From an uncultured Rhodopila sp. (GTDB taxonomy: Bacteria > Pseudomonadota > Alphaproteobacteria > Acetobacterales > Acetobacteraceae): a stretch of DNA of 64,000 bases. Positions 16,201 to 27,441 of the stretch are shown piece by piece (the first letter of the stretch is position 1; each line of letters opens with the position of its first letter). The stretch covers positions 1 through 64,000 of the forward strand of contig NZ_CAIWTY010000012.1 in the NCBI RefSeq assembly GCF_903915725.1. The letters are read 5' to 3'. The position numbers and the translations under genes were made by a program. The notes beneath the pieces are model-generated. The model was not told the origin of the DNA and did no database searches. It saw only the letters and a list, made by a program, of their open reading frames with translations.

Positions 16201-17259
16201 GAGGGCCAGGATGGTCTGGACGCCGCCAACCGGGTTTCCGTTCACGCTGACGGTGAATTGCGCATTGCCCTGATACGCGTTCTCGCTGACCTGGAGCACG
16301 AGCGAATCGGCACCTGAGCCGACGGTTATCGCCGGGGGCGGGACCAGCCCGGTGGTATCCACGATCTCGAAGTCGGAGCCGGTGACCGCGGTTTGCAGCA
16401 GGTTCAGATCGGCGTTGTTCCAGCGCGGATCGGGGGCGCCGGCAAGGAAGAAGTTCGACCCGTTGTCGATCAGGATCATCCCGTAGATCTTGAGAGTGTT
16501 CAGGATGACGATGTCTTCGATGGGAAGGCTCTGGTCGATCTGGAAGTCGGGGTTGAGCACGAAGCGCATCCCGAAGCCCGCGGCGCCGCCGCCTTGTGTC
16601 GCGTGTTCGGCCGCGCCGAAGATCTCGCTGCCGATGTCCCAGGACGCCAGCGTGAACGCGAGGGCGTGGTCGAGGTGGCCGTTCACTCCACCCTCGGCGA
16701 TGGCTTCCTGGACTTCGTCGTAGGTGATCAAGCCGGGGAATTCCGGCAGCCCGGCGGCATTGGCCGAGGTCCATCCCATCGGGATCTGGTCGTCGCCCCC
16801 GGTGAGGTTGAATTCGATGGCGTAGCCTTGCCAGACACCGTCGGTGTTCTGGCTGATCTGGAAGAAGTCGTATTCTTCGGCGAGATTCCCGTTCGCATCC
16901 AACTGCAGGACGATCAGATGGTTGTCATTATAGCCTGTGGCGCCCTCGCCCTGGATTGGCGGGTTGTCGGGAATGGGAAACGGGCCGGGGTCGGATTCGG
17001 TGGTGTAGAGATCGTTTATGAACGGAACCAACGGCTGATCGGCCGGCACCACGACATAGGGAATGCCGATCGTTATGCCGTCATAGGTTCCGGAACCAAA
17101 ATCGGGATGCAGTCCGACAGCGGTATTGATCGATGCCATTATCTGGGCCGAGTCCCAGAGGATCGGGGCATTCTCCACCGGTAGGTTCCACTGGCTTTCG
17201 GCATCGAACGGTATCGCTCCGTTCAGGTCAGCGTTGATGCCAGTATCCGGAGTGGCCAT
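13279..17259 (-). CDS. Large secreted-type protein with eight CBM60-like carbohydrate-binding modules
   Basis: The 1326-residue protein has three parts. Residues about 1-310 form an N-terminal domain containing HLIVLQLDANGNLAEEYDFF, GWTSANAAGLPEFPGLITYD and YGMILIDNGSNFFLAGAPDP. I recall this pattern from other extracellular bacterial and plant proteins but cannot name the family. Eight modules of 111-114 residues follow, each with D-LVL, AYQGDAQFTVSVDGTQ, FLGNWGSGQH, NGLSDAGGSRNLYV and SYDG, matching the Ca-dependent xylan-binding CBM60 type. A Ser/Ala-rich tail of about 115 residues closes it. No N-terminal signal peptide or RTX nonapeptides are seen, so the export route is unclear; type I secretion through the C-terminus is possible. 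A TTG lies upstream at 17277; the ATG at 17259, preceded by GGGA, is preferred. Confidence 0.8.
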   Translation of the reverse strand: MATPDTGINADLNGAIPFDAESQWNLPVENAPILWDSAQIMASINTAVGLHPDFGSGTYDGITIGIPYVVVPADQPLVPFINDLYTTESDPGPFPIPDNPPIQGEGATGYNDNHLIVLQLDANGNLAEEYDFFQISQNTDGVWQGYAIEFNLTGGDDQIPMGWTSANAAGLPEFPGLITYDEVQEAIAEGGVNGHLDHALAFTLASWDIGSEIFGAAEHATQGGGAAGFGMRFVLNPDFQIDQSLPIEDIVILNTLKIYGMILIDNGSNFFLAGAPDPRWNNADLNLLQTAVTGSDFEIVDTTGLVPPPAITVGSGADSLVLQVSENAYQGNAQFTVSVNGNPVGGVQTILALNSGNQTQTFTFLGDWGSTQNSVTISFVNPLSDANGSRTMLPQSISYDGTGYSSNDAALSATGSVSFIVGDVPAVGSGPDLLVLNIDETAYQGDAQFTISVDGTQVGGVQAATMQNDGEAEQFDVFGNWGGGQHTVVVDFVNGLSDAAGSRNLFIWGMNYDGTDYANNVSNLYGGGLAAFLIGPATPIGTGSDSLVLHVCEAAYQGDAQFTVSVDGTQIGGVETATLLGAIEDFTFLGNWGSGQHSVTVNFVNGLSDAGGSRNLFVEGMSYDGTAYVNNDSNLYGGGNASFLVGTALPIGFGPDSLVLRVSENPYKGNVQFTVSVDGIQIGGVETIVALNAGGDTQAFTFLGDWGTTQHTVTISFVNPLSDANGSRAMLLQGVTYDGTNSTANAAALASSGSTSLTIGDIPTIGSGSDLLVLHVYETAYQGDAQFTVSVDGTQIGGIETATVQGGGRTEAFDVLGNWGSGQHTILVNFINGLSDAGGSRNLFIWGMNYDGTDYANDVSNLYGGGAAAFLIGPATPIGSGSDSLVLHVCEAAYQGDAQFTVSVDGTQIGGVETATLLGATEDFTFLGNWGSGQHSVTVNFINGLSDAAGSRNLYVEGISYDGTQYTNTAANLYGGGAASFLVGTSSAIGSGSDSLVLHVCEAAYQGDAQFTVSVDGTQIGGVETATLPGTVQDFTFLGNWGSGQHTIVVNFTNGLSDAGGSRNLYVEGMSYDGTAYSNNVSNLYGGGAAAFLIGPATPIGTGSDSLVLHVCEAAYQGNAQFTVSVDGTQVGGIETATLLGGNEDFTFLGNWGSGQHAVIVNFTNGLSDAGGSRNLYVEGMSYDGTAYNNNAANLYGGGSGSFLVGTSTAQPAASETIQVTPANLAAGGSASSLSFLSADTTGSAVPAASPDPLSVSTDALSAAAGMIGASSQIVAAGFVLPDPAVGAASYAVLPSDTIGSGAGSLAAMTTAALINAAATSYQQTS
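13640..16322 (-). repeat. Eight tandem CBM60-like modules in an A-B-C, A-B-C, C, C order
   Basis: Each unit is about 333-345 bases. By sequence, modules 1 and 4 are one type (GDWGSTQ/GTTQ, NPLSDANGSR). Modules 2 and 5 are another (FxVFGNWG or FDVLGNWG, WGMNYDGTDYAN). Modules 3, 6, 7 and 8 are a third (LHVCEAAYQG, with a Cys). The order implies duplication of a three-module block followed by single-module copies. Long stretches are near-identical in DNA between copies. Confidence 0.85.
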
Positions 17260-17671
17260 GTTCGTTGTCCCGGGCAAGTATTGCGTCCGGGGTGGTCTAG
17301 AACGGTTTAGAGATAGTTAGCAATAAAGATAGATGTGATTATTCGCAAGGCGGGGATTTGCCGATCTTGGCTTCAAACAATGCAAAATACACACTAATTC
17401 TTACAAAATAGACGCGACGCTATAGTATCGTGAGGCCCGCGGGCGGTTGCGTTGCCGCCCCCCGGGAGCGTTCCTCAAAAAAACGCTGCTATCGTCTGCG
17501 CAGATTCAAACTCCGGCGCACGCACCCGGCGACACCGCGTCCCGATCCCGACATCTCCCGAAACACGGACTGAAGGAAGCCGGTCGGCGATGGTCTGCCT
17601 GAGACCGCTCCCTGGTCGCAAAGCCGGATCGAGTAATCGCGGCATAGTTGACTTGGAATAGGTATATACAA
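17260..17671. other. Intergenic region upstream of the CBM60-repeat gene
   Basis: About 410 bases with no supportable gene. The half next to the repeat-protein gene (17300-17430) is clearly more AT-rich than its surroundings and probably carries that gene's promoter, but no convincing -35/-10 pair could be fixed. A small hairpin AGCGTT...AACGCT lies at 17467-17487. The right-hand part is the 3' flank of msrB. Confidence 0.4.
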
Positions 17672-18073
17672 TTAGTCTGGCACAAAGTTCATCGCCACGC
17701 CGTTGATGCAGTAGCGCAAATGTGTCGGCGGCGGCCCGTCGTCGAAGACGTGGCCGAGATGGCTGCCGCAGGTGGCGCAATGCACCTCGGTGCGGACCAT
17801 GCCATAGCTGCGATCAACCGAGGTCTCGACGGCGCCCTCGATCGGGTCGTTGAAACTCGGCCAGCCGGTGCCGCTTTCGAATTTCAGGCTCGCTTCGAAC
17901 AGCTTCCGGTCGCAGCCGGCGCAGGTGAACGCGCCGGGACGCTTTTCCCGCAGCAGTGCGCAGCTTCCGGGCGCTTCGGTGCCGTGATCGCGCATGACGT
18001 GGTACTGCTCAGGGGTCAGGATGCGGCGCCATTCGGCATCGCTGCGCGTCACGGGATAGATTTTATCCGGCAT
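17672..18073 (-). CDS. msrB: Peptide-methionine (R)-S-oxide reductase MsrB
   Basis: The 133-residue enzyme reduces methionine-R-sulfoxide in proteins. It shows two zinc-binding CxxC pairs (CAGCDRKLF and CATCGSHLG), SGTGWPSFNDP, and the catalytic Cys in RYCINGVAMNF with the resolving region typical of MsrB. The frame is open to 18202, but MPDKIYPVTRSDAEWRRIL is the normal family N-terminus, so the ATG at 18073 is used. It is a single-gene unit. The 2OG-oxygenase remnant starts 89 bases away in the divergent direction. Confidence 0.95.
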   Translation of the reverse strand: MPDKIYPVTRSDAEWRRILTPEQYHVMRDHGTEAPGSCALLREKRPGAFTCAGCDRKLFEASLKFESGTGWPSFNDPIEGAVETSVDRSYGMVRTEVHCATCGSHLGHVFDDGPPPTHLRYCINGVAMNFVPD

Positions 18074-18161
18074 GGCATGTGTCCTGTTGCGGCCTGTCCG
18101 GATTACGCGACTCGGCGCCCTGTGCCAAGCTCCGGCGGCATGGCAGGCAACGGGCGGAACG

Positions 18162-19775
18162 ATGCCGTCTCCCGTAACCGAACTCGCTGAACTCCCGGGC
18201 AAAGCCCTCCGCCCCGGGGATTTCTACGCAAGGGGCACCGCGAAGCTGCTGGCCCCCTCGCTGTCGGTGGATGGTGTGGGTCAGATCGCCGTGCCGCTGC
18301 TGCCGGGGCAGGCCGAACAACTGGTTGCCGTATCGGAGCGGGCGCCCTATGGCCGCGGTCCCGACACCATCATCGACACCGCCGTCCGCAACACGTGGCA
18401 GATTGGCTCAGACCGCGTACATATTATTTATAAGGCAAGCACTGGCCGCCAACCCTGGCCGCGATGCTGGAAACGCTCGCCGAGGGGGCTGGGCGCCGGC
18501 GATCCGATCGAGGCCGAATTCTACAAGCTGCTGGTCCATGACCAAGGCAGCTTCTTTGTCGGTCATCGCGATACCGAGAAAAGTCCCGGCATGTTCGCCA
18601 CCCGATCCATTCCACGAACTGGCGCCGGACGAGCTGCATTTCGAAGAAGCCAGCGGCAACGAAGGGGTTTCGTTCGAGCGTCGCTATGGACGCGCGACTT
18701 TGGTCGTCTGGCAAACGATCGCGCGTTGGCGGTGCTGACTCAGATGGGGCTCGGCGTGACGGTGCCGCACCTGCTCGATCTGGCGCAGCGCTGGACTGCC
18801 TCCGGGGCGGACCGCGCGTCGCCTTCGTGGCGGGAGGCGCATAAACTGGCTGAGCGCGTGGGCGATGGCTGGCCGGACTATAGCGAGGCAACGGCCACTG
18901 AAGACAGCTCCACGACGGGGCTGCTGATCGCGTTGACGACGCTTGGCGATACGGATGGCATCGGCGGGTCCTTGCGGCGTGTGGTTGGCGCGGGCAGGGG
19001 CTACGCCAAGTCCGACAACGCCGCTGCCATTGCCATATTGTAACAATTCCCGCTTGGACAGTCGCCCGATCTGGTTGCAGCAATCGTCTCGGCCAATGCC
19101 GGGCAGCGGTTTGCCCCCTGCGCCGATCTGCTGGCGCGCGCTCCGTCATCGTTACTGGAAAACACCGAGATGAGAAAGGCGGCGGGCTCGCTGTTGAATG
19201 CCATGCCGCACGCCGATGCGGCGGCAAAACTGTGCGACGGGTCGTGGCGCGGCGATAGAGTCGAGCCCGGCTTCGTGGCCGATACGCTGACCGGGCTGGG
19301 CCGGATCGATGCGGCTTTGGCCGACCGGGCCGTGGGCTGATGCTGGGCGACTTGAAGAGCTATGATTTCGATACGGTGCTGGTGCCGGCTGCGGCCTGTG
19401 AACTTCGTTCCGCTGACAGTGTACCGGCGGCGGAGCGCCTCCGGGCGGCGTGCCTGGCGCATCTGCGGGCCCGCATCGCCCTGCCTCTGGCGCCGCCTGC
19501 GGACTGGAGGCGGCCCAGCGCCGCTGCTCGCGCTTTGGCGAACTCAGCCGCTTCCTGTTCGATGCGACGCAGAAGACCTGGATATATCGCGCCGCGGAAG
19601 CGGATCGCAGCCATGTCGCGCAGACCATCCGGACCGTCGCGTGCGATCTCGAACGATTACGGAAAAGAAGGGCCGTCCGTACAGCCTGATCTCCACCAAG
19701 AACCAGGCGAGCTATGAGCGGCGGGTGACGCAGCGGCAGCAGGACTTGCGGGACGAGGCTGCCCTCGCCGCCTGA
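18162..19775 (+). pseudogene. Decayed 2OG-Fe(II) oxygenase gene (multiple frameshifts and deletions)
   Basis: Pieces of one protein run in order through all three frames. It begins MPSPVTELAELPGKALRPGD and continues with EAEFYKLLVHDQGSFFVGHR and DTEKSPGMFAT, which hold the metal His/Asp region of a prolyl-hydroxylase-like oxygenase. The frame then shifts near 18603 (FHELAPDELHFEEASGNE), shifts back near 18720, meets a stop at 19041, and continues as PDLVAAIVSANAGQRFAP up to a stop at 19338. Further shifts give LKSYDFDTVLVP, FGELSRFLFDATQKTWIYRA and RKGRPYSLISTKNQASYERR. Part of the catalytic core, including the second metal His, seems to be deleted. At least four disruptions rule out a single sequencing error. 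Confidence 0.85.
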
Positions 19776-19780
19776 GCCTG

Positions 19781-20989
19781 CTATTCCGCCGGCTGCACCA
19801 CGGGGTCTTCGGCGCGGGCCGAGACCCGGGCGGAGCCGGCGCAGAACAGGCTCAGCAGCAGGATCACCGCGACCAGGACCAGCACCAGCTCCGGGTGGCC
19901 GCGGTCGATCAGCAGGCCGAACGGCACCGGCGTAATCGCGCCGCCGAGCGGCAGGCCGGCGCTGACGAAGCCGAACACCTTGCCGATCTGGCCGGGCGGG
20001 GCGGCGTCTTTGACCATGACGTCGCGCGGGGTGCGGCTGGCGCCGAGTGCCAGGCCGGAGGCGAAGGTGGCGCCGACGATCGCCGCGATCGGCAGGCTCA
20101 GCCAGTTCACGGCCAGCATGAGTAGCGCCGACAGGGTTGTCAGGCCGGTGACGAAGGGCAGGATGTGGCGCTTAAAGCTGTCGGCGAACCAGCCGCCGAC
20201 AAGCACGCCCGCGGTGGAGCCGAGCATGTAGGCGGTCAGCGCGGTGGCGGCCATCGCCAGGTCGATGCCCTCGACGGTGTGCAGGACGGTGACCAGCCAG
20301 GCCTGGATGCCGCCGCCGCCCATCGCGCCGAGCATGAAGAACAGGAAGAACAGCACCATGGTGCGGCTGGTGAGCAACTCGCGGCCGGACAGTGCCGCCA
20401 CCCCGTGTGCTTCTTCACGCACCTGATCCTTCAGGATGCGGCTTTGCAGCAGGATCGACAGGACGACCGGCACGCCGGCTAGACCGACGATCAGCAGGGT
20501 GGTGCGCCAGCCCACCAGAGCCATCAGGAAGGCCGCCACCGGCGGGCCGGCGGAGAAGCCGAGATTGCCGCTGAAAGTGTGCAGCGCGAAGGATCGGCCC
20601 ATGCGGGTCTTGTCCACCGAGCCGGACAGGATGGCGTAGTCCGCCGGGTGGATCACGGAATTGCCGATGCCGGATAGCGTCGCCAGCACCAGCACCTGCC
20701 AGAATTGCGTCGCCAGTCCCATGGCGGCGATCGACAGCGACATCAGCAGGGCGCCGCCGACGAGGAACGGCCTCGCGCCGTGGCGGTCCACCAGGAAGCC
20801 GACGGGGGTCTGCAACAGGGCGGTGGTGCCGGACATCAGCATGATGGTCATGCCGAGTTCGGCGAAGCTGACATGGAAGCTGTCCTGCCACGCCAGGAAC
20901 ATCGGCGGCAGGCAGAGGACGTAGAAATGCGAGAGGAAATGCCCGTTGCCAATCAGGATGTTGACGCGGGTGGAGCGGCTGAGCGCCAT
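19781..20989 (-). CDS. MFS transporter (fosmidomycin-resistance-like)
   Basis: The 402-residue membrane protein starts MALSRSTRVNILIGNGHFLS, with the NGHFLSHFY opening and the motif A region GFLVDRHGARPFLVGG. HPADYAILSGSVD in segment 4-5 is characteristic of the fosmidomycin resistance (Fsr)-like MFS group. Twelve segments are predicted. These are proton-driven exporters; the actual substrate is unknown. It converges on the decayed oxygenase gene, with stops 5 bases apart. Confidence 0.88.
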   Translation of the reverse strand: MALSRSTRVNILIGNGHFLSHFYVLCLPPMFLAWQDSFHVSFAELGMTIMLMSGTTALLQTPVGFLVDRHGARPFLVGGALLMSLSIAAMGLATQFWQVLVLATLSGIGNSVIHPADYAILSGSVDKTRMGRSFALHTFSGNLGFSAGPPVAAFLMALVGWRTTLLIVGLAGVPVVLSILLQSRILKDQVREEAHGVAALSGRELLTSRTMVLFFLFFMLGAMGGGGIQAWLVTVLHTVEGIDLAMAATALTAYMLGSTAGVLVGGWFADSFKRHILPFVTGLTTLSALLMLAVNWLSLPIAAIVGATFASGLALGASRTPRDVMVKDAAPPGQIGKVFGFVSAGLPLGGAITPVPFGLLIDRGHPELVLVLVAVILLLSLFCAGSARVSARAEDPVVQPAE

Positions 20990-21113
20990 GATCGAGGGGG
21001 CCTTCGATTGATTTCAGGCAATCTTGGCCGGGGCGGGGAAGGGGGTCAAGGAAACGAGGGCGGCGCCGGGCCGGGAGCATCGGCGGCAAGGGCCGCCTCG
21101 TCGTTGCCAATTA

Positions 21114-21635
21114 TCAGGCCACCGGTTCCGTCAGGATGGTTTCGACCATCTCGGGCGCGCGGGCGAACAGCCGCATAAGGCTGACGGCCGCCGGGTCGGG
21201 CCGATTGCGGCCTTGCTCCCAGTTCTGCAAGGTCCGCACATCCACCCCCAGCATCTCCGCATACTCCCGTTGCGACAGCCGCCGATCGGCGCGCATCGCG
21301 GCGATGTCGGCGGCATCGGCGGAGGCGGGCAGGCGCCGGCGGATTTCCACGTTCATCGCCGCGAGGTCGCCGGCAAGCCGGTGCAGGTCTTCCGACCGGG
21401 CGACCGCGCAGACGGTGCGGCCGGCAGCCGCCAGTTGATCGATCGCGGTATGCGCTTGCTTCAACGTCAAACCGGCCGCGAACGGCCGGCGCGCGACGGG
21501 GACCGCTTTATCGAACGGGCCGGTCCGGCGCAGCACTACGACAATCGACTCGTCAGATGACAAGGGTGCGCGGGAAACGTCCCGGATTGGCCCCAGCCTT
21601 TCGAGCCGAGCCTTCAATTCGGAGTTCATCGACAT
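21114..21635 (-). CDS. XRE-family helix-turn-helix protein, second gene of an overlapping pair
   Basis: The 173-residue protein ends in a Cro/C1-type HTH: MRADRRLSQREYAEMLGV then DVRTLQNWEQGRNRPDPAAV, followed by LMRLFARAPEMV. This C-terminal layout matches NadS/HigA-like antitoxins. The first 100 residues are a separate domain with SIVVVLRRTGPFDKAVPVARR that I do not recognise. It starts inside the 3' end of the gene at 21553-21849 (over 80 bases of overlap in another frame), which implies translational coupling. A regulator or antitoxin role is inferred from the HTH and the overlap. Confidence 0.7.
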   Translation of the reverse strand: MSMNSELKARLERLGPIRDVSRAPLSSDESIVVVLRRTGPFDKAVPVARRPFAAGLTLKQAHTAIDQLAAAGRTVCAVARSEDLHRLAGDLAAMNVEIRRRLPASADAADIAAMRADRRLSQREYAEMLGVDVRTLQNWEQGRNRPDPAAVSLMRLFARAPEMVETILTEPVA

Positions 21636-21849
21636 CGAGTTGTGCCTTCGCCCACCGCAAAAGCCGCCGCAACGCGGGCGGCCCCATCGAGTTCGGACCC
21701 GCCCCCGAGACGTGCAGTCTGTGCAACACGATCCGCCGCTGGCCCGCCTCGATATCGGCCACGATGTCGATCTGCTGCGGCCAGTTGGCCAATCGGACGT
21801 AAATCCTGCCAGGCTGGTCGAATTCGTTATCGAGGACGAGCCAGTCCAT
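21553..21849 (-). CDS. Unknown protein paired with the overlapping HTH gene
   Basis: The 98-residue product (MDWLVLDNEFDQPGRIYVRL...) is not one I recognise. It has alternating strand-like segments (RIYVRLANWPQQIDIVADIE, RRIVLHRLHVSG) and a C-terminal basic stretch ALRRLLRWAKAQLDVDELRI. Its coding region overlaps the start of the HTH gene by more than 80 bases, too far for simple stop-start coupling. A GTG at 21861 would add four residues; neither start has a clear ribosome site. By position it could be the toxin-like or ligand-sensing partner of the HTH protein, but no known toxin motif is visible. Confidence 0.5.
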   Translation of the reverse strand: MDWLVLDNEFDQPGRIYVRLANWPQQIDIVADIEAGQRRIVLHRLHVSGAGPNSMGPPALRRLLRWAKAQLDVDELRIEGSARKAGANPGRFPRTLVI

Positions 21850-22028
21850 TCGCCGCACCACTGATAAGCTTTGGAACGGCCAGCGAACCGGCTACGACGA
21901 TATAAGCGAACCACGTATACTCGGCCAATGTTTGCCGTGCGATAGCCGATGTCAAAACCCATCCGGACGCGTCAACCGGCACGCCCGGCGTCTGTTCTTG
22001 CGGAAACAGGACAAGGACGCTGCTACCC

Positions 22029-22805
22029 ATGACCAACCGCCCGATAGCCAGCCTCGGCAAGGTCCCCGAGATCACGCTGACCTTCTGGATCATCAAGATC
22101 GCCGCCACCACGTTGGGAGAGACCGGCGGGGATGCCGTCTCGATGACCCTGGGTCTCGGCTATGCCGTCAGCACCGCGATCTTTGCCGCGCTCTTTCTTG
22201 TGGTGGCGACGGCGCAGATCCGGGCAAGAAGCTTCCATCCCGCGCTCTACTGGCTGGTGATCGTCGCCACCACCACCGTCGGCACCACGATGGCCGACTT
22301 TGCCGACAGGTCTCTGGGCGTCGGCTATACCGGCGGCTCGTCCATCCTGTTCGTCCTGCTGATGGCCTGTCTAGGCACGTGGCGGCTGGTGTGCGGCAGC
22401 GTCTCGGTCAACCGGATCGACTCGCCGCGGCAGGAGACGTTCTACTGGGCGACGATCCTGTTCTCGAACACGCTGGGCACCGCGCTGGGCGACTTCCTGG
22501 CCGACGACGGCGGCCTCGGCTACGAAGGCGGGGCGCTGGTGTTCGGCGCGGCGCTTCAGGTGATCGCCGCCTTGTATTTCTTCACCGGCATCTCCCGCAC
22601 CCTGCTGTTCTGGGCGGCGTTCATCCTGACCCGCCCGCTCGGCGCCACGCTGGGCGACACCCTGACCAAACCACTGGCGGACGGCGGCCTGAACCTTGGC
22701 CGCATCGTCTCGTCGCTGGTGCTGGCGGTTTTCATCGCCGCCTGCGTGTGGCTGCTGCCGCAGCGCGCTGGAACCCATCCCGGGGAACCGGCCGCCGCGC
22801 CGTGA
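22029..22805 (+). CDS. DUF347 (COG4705) inner-membrane protein
   Basis: The 258-residue protein consists of four repeats of the DUF347 unit: KVPEITLTFWIIKIAATTLG, WLVIVATTTVGTTMADFADR, FYWATILFSNTLGTALGDFL and LFWAAFILTRPLGATLGDTL. Each combines a hydrophobic helix with a TxGxxxxD-type turn. The repeats probably place conserved acidic and Gly residues within the membrane. The family is widespread but uncharacterised; a transport role (metal ions have been suggested for relatives) is not proven. It is upstream of atpH but separated by 156 bases, so it is probably a separate unit. Confidence 0.85.
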   Translation: MTNRPIASLGKVPEITLTFWIIKIAATTLGETGGDAVSMTLGLGYAVSTAIFAALFLVVATAQIRARSFHPALYWLVIVATTTVGTTMADFADRSLGVGYTGGSSILFVLLMACLGTWRLVCGSVSVNRIDSPRQETFYWATILFSNTLGTALGDFLADDGGLGYEGGALVFGAALQVIAALYFFTGISRTLLFWAAFILTRPLGATLGDTLTKPLADGGLNLGRIVSSLVLAVFIAACVWLLPQRAGTHPGEPAAAP

Positions 22806-22961
22806 TCGCGGGACGGGACACACCCGCCCGGGGATTTGATAAAACGTCACGTTCTCGGGCCGCCGCGTGTTGCGTGCTCTCCAACCCCATGTTAGACGCC
22901 CCGCGCCGGTTCGCCGGCCGAACCCTGCATCTCGCCCGCGCCACACGGCTCGGCCCAACAT

Positions 22962-23543
22962 ATGGAAACGAACGTGGCGTCTGCGGCTACGACAATCGCA
23001 TCGGGCGGCGGCCTGGCTGATCGCTACGCCGCCGCACTCTATGGCCTCGCCGACGAGAACCGTGTGCTCGACACCGTCGTGTACCAGATGGAGAATCTCG
23101 GGCGGCTGATCGACGGCAGCAGCGACTTCCGCCGCCTGCTCGCCTCCCCGTTGATCGACGTGAAGACCGCCACCAGCGCCGCCCAGGCGGTGCTGTGGAA
23201 CGAGGGTTTCGGCAAGGAAGTCCGCGACTTCGTCGGCGTGATATCGGTCAACCGGCGGCTCAACGCGCTGCGCGACATCGTCAGCGCCTTCGCCACGCTG
23301 GTGGCCGAACGGCGCGGCATCGTCACCGCGCATGTCGCCTCGGCGCACGGCCTTAGCGACCTGCAGCGCCAGCAGTTGCGCGCCCGCCTGATCGAGGCCG
23401 GCTACAGCAACGTCAACATCGATGAGCGGGTTGAACCCGACCTGCTGGGCGGCCTCGTGGTCCGCATCGGCGCCCGCCTGTACGACACCAGTTTGAAATC
23501 CCGGCTGCAGAGACTGCAGTACGCCATGAAGGGAGCCGCCTAG
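22962..23543 (+). CDS. atpH: ATP synthase F1 delta subunit
   Basis: The 193-residue protein carries the OSCP/delta pattern: [20 protein letters not shown] at the N-terminal helical domain, and the C-terminal signature [20 protein letters not shown] in variant form ([20 protein letters not shown]), ending [14 protein letters not shown]. The delta subunit links the F1 head to the peripheral stalk. It is first in the F1 operon, 1 base before atpA. F0 genes are absent, as usual for alphaproteobacteria, where they form a second operon. Confidence 0.95.
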   Translation: METNVASAATTIASGGGLADRYAAALYGLADENRVLDTVVYQMENLGRLIDGSSDFRRLLASPLIDVKTATSAAQAVLWNEGFGKEVRDFVGVISVNRRLNALRDIVSAFATLVAERRGIVTAHVASAHGLSDLQRQQLRARLIEAGYSNVNIDERVEPDLLGGLVVRIGARLYDTSLKSRLQRLQYAMKGAA

Positions 23544-23544
23544 T

Positions 23545-25077
<1,533 letters not shown>

Positions 25078-25086
25078 GGGGCCGAC

Positions 25087-25968
25087 ATGCCTAGCCTGAA
25101 GGCTCTCCGGACACGCATCAACAGCGTGAAGTCGACACAGAAGATCACCTCCGCCATGAAGATGGTGGCGGCATCCAAACTGCGTCGCGCGCAGCAGCAG
25201 GCTGAGGCTGCGCGTCCCTATGCCGAGCGGATGGAACGGATGCTGCGCGCTTTGGCGGCATCCGTCACCGATTCGCCGACGGCGCCGAAGCTGCTGATCG
25301 GCACCGGGCAGGACAAGGTGCACCTGCTGATCCCGGTGACGGCGGATCGCGGCCTGGCCGGGGCGTTCAACACCAATGTCGGGCGTGCCACCCGCAATCT
25401 GGCCCGCAAGCTGGAAGCCGAAGGCAAGACGGTGAAGATCCTCGCCGTCGGCCGCAAGGGGCGCGACTACCTGAAGCGCGAGCTGGCCAGCCGCATCGTC
25501 GGCGACGTCAGCTATGCCGGGCGCAAACGCATCGACTTCACCGACGCGCAGGACATCGCCACCCGCGTCACCGCCTTGCTCCAGGGCGGTGAGATCGACG
25601 TGGCGACGATCGTCTACAACCGCTTCAAGTCGGTGATCGCGCAGATCGTGACCGAGCAGCAGATCATCCCGGCGCCGCCGCCCCCGGAAGGCGAGGCTGT
25701 CGATCTGGGCGGCGCGACGTACGAGTTCGAGCCGGACGAGGAAACCATCCTGGCCAAGCTGCTGCCGCAGGCCCTGGCGATCCAGGTCTACCGGTCGCTG
25801 CTGGAAAGTTCCGCGGGCGAGCATGGTGCGCGGATGACCGCGATGGACAACGCCACGCGCAACGCCGGCGACATGATCAAGCGGCTCAGCCAGAACTACA
25901 ACCGTGCCCGCCAGGCGAACATCACCAAGGAACTGATCGAGATCATCTCCGGCGCCGAAGCCGTCTGA
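25087..25968 (+). CDS. atpG: ATP synthase F1 gamma subunit
   Basis: The 293-residue rotor subunit starts [20 protein letters not shown], the standard coiled-coil N-terminus, and ends with the second coiled-coil helix containing [19 protein letters not shown] and [20 protein letters not shown]. The middle Rossmann-like domain is complete. It turns inside the alpha-beta hexamer and couples proton flow to ATP synthesis. It lies 33 bases before atpD. Confidence 0.97.
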   Translation: MPSLKALRTRINSVKSTQKITSAMKMVAASKLRRAQQQAEAARPYAERMERMLRALAASVTDSPTAPKLLIGTGQDKVHLLIPVTADRGLAGAFNTNVGRATRNLARKLEAEGKTVKILAVGRKGRDYLKRELASRIVGDVSYAGRKRIDFTDAQDIATRVTALLQGGEIDVATIVYNRFKSVIAQIVTEQQIIPAPPPPEGEAVDLGGATYEFEPDEETILAKLLPQALAIQVYRSLLESSAGEHGARMTAMDNATRNAGDMIKRLSQNYNRARQANITKELIEIISGAEAV

Positions 25969-27438
<1,470 letters not shown>

Positions 27439-27441
27439 GCC

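Noticed and set aside
13640-16322. Repeated DNA that could be taken for a CRISPR or satellite array
   Set aside because: The units are about 333-345 bases, keep one reading frame and encode clear CBM60-like modules; there are no short direct repeats with unique spacers.
17467-17487. Hairpin AGCGTT...AACGCT as a terminator of msrB
   Set aside because: It is about 185 bases past the msrB stop with a weak 6-bp stem, so a terminator role is not supported.
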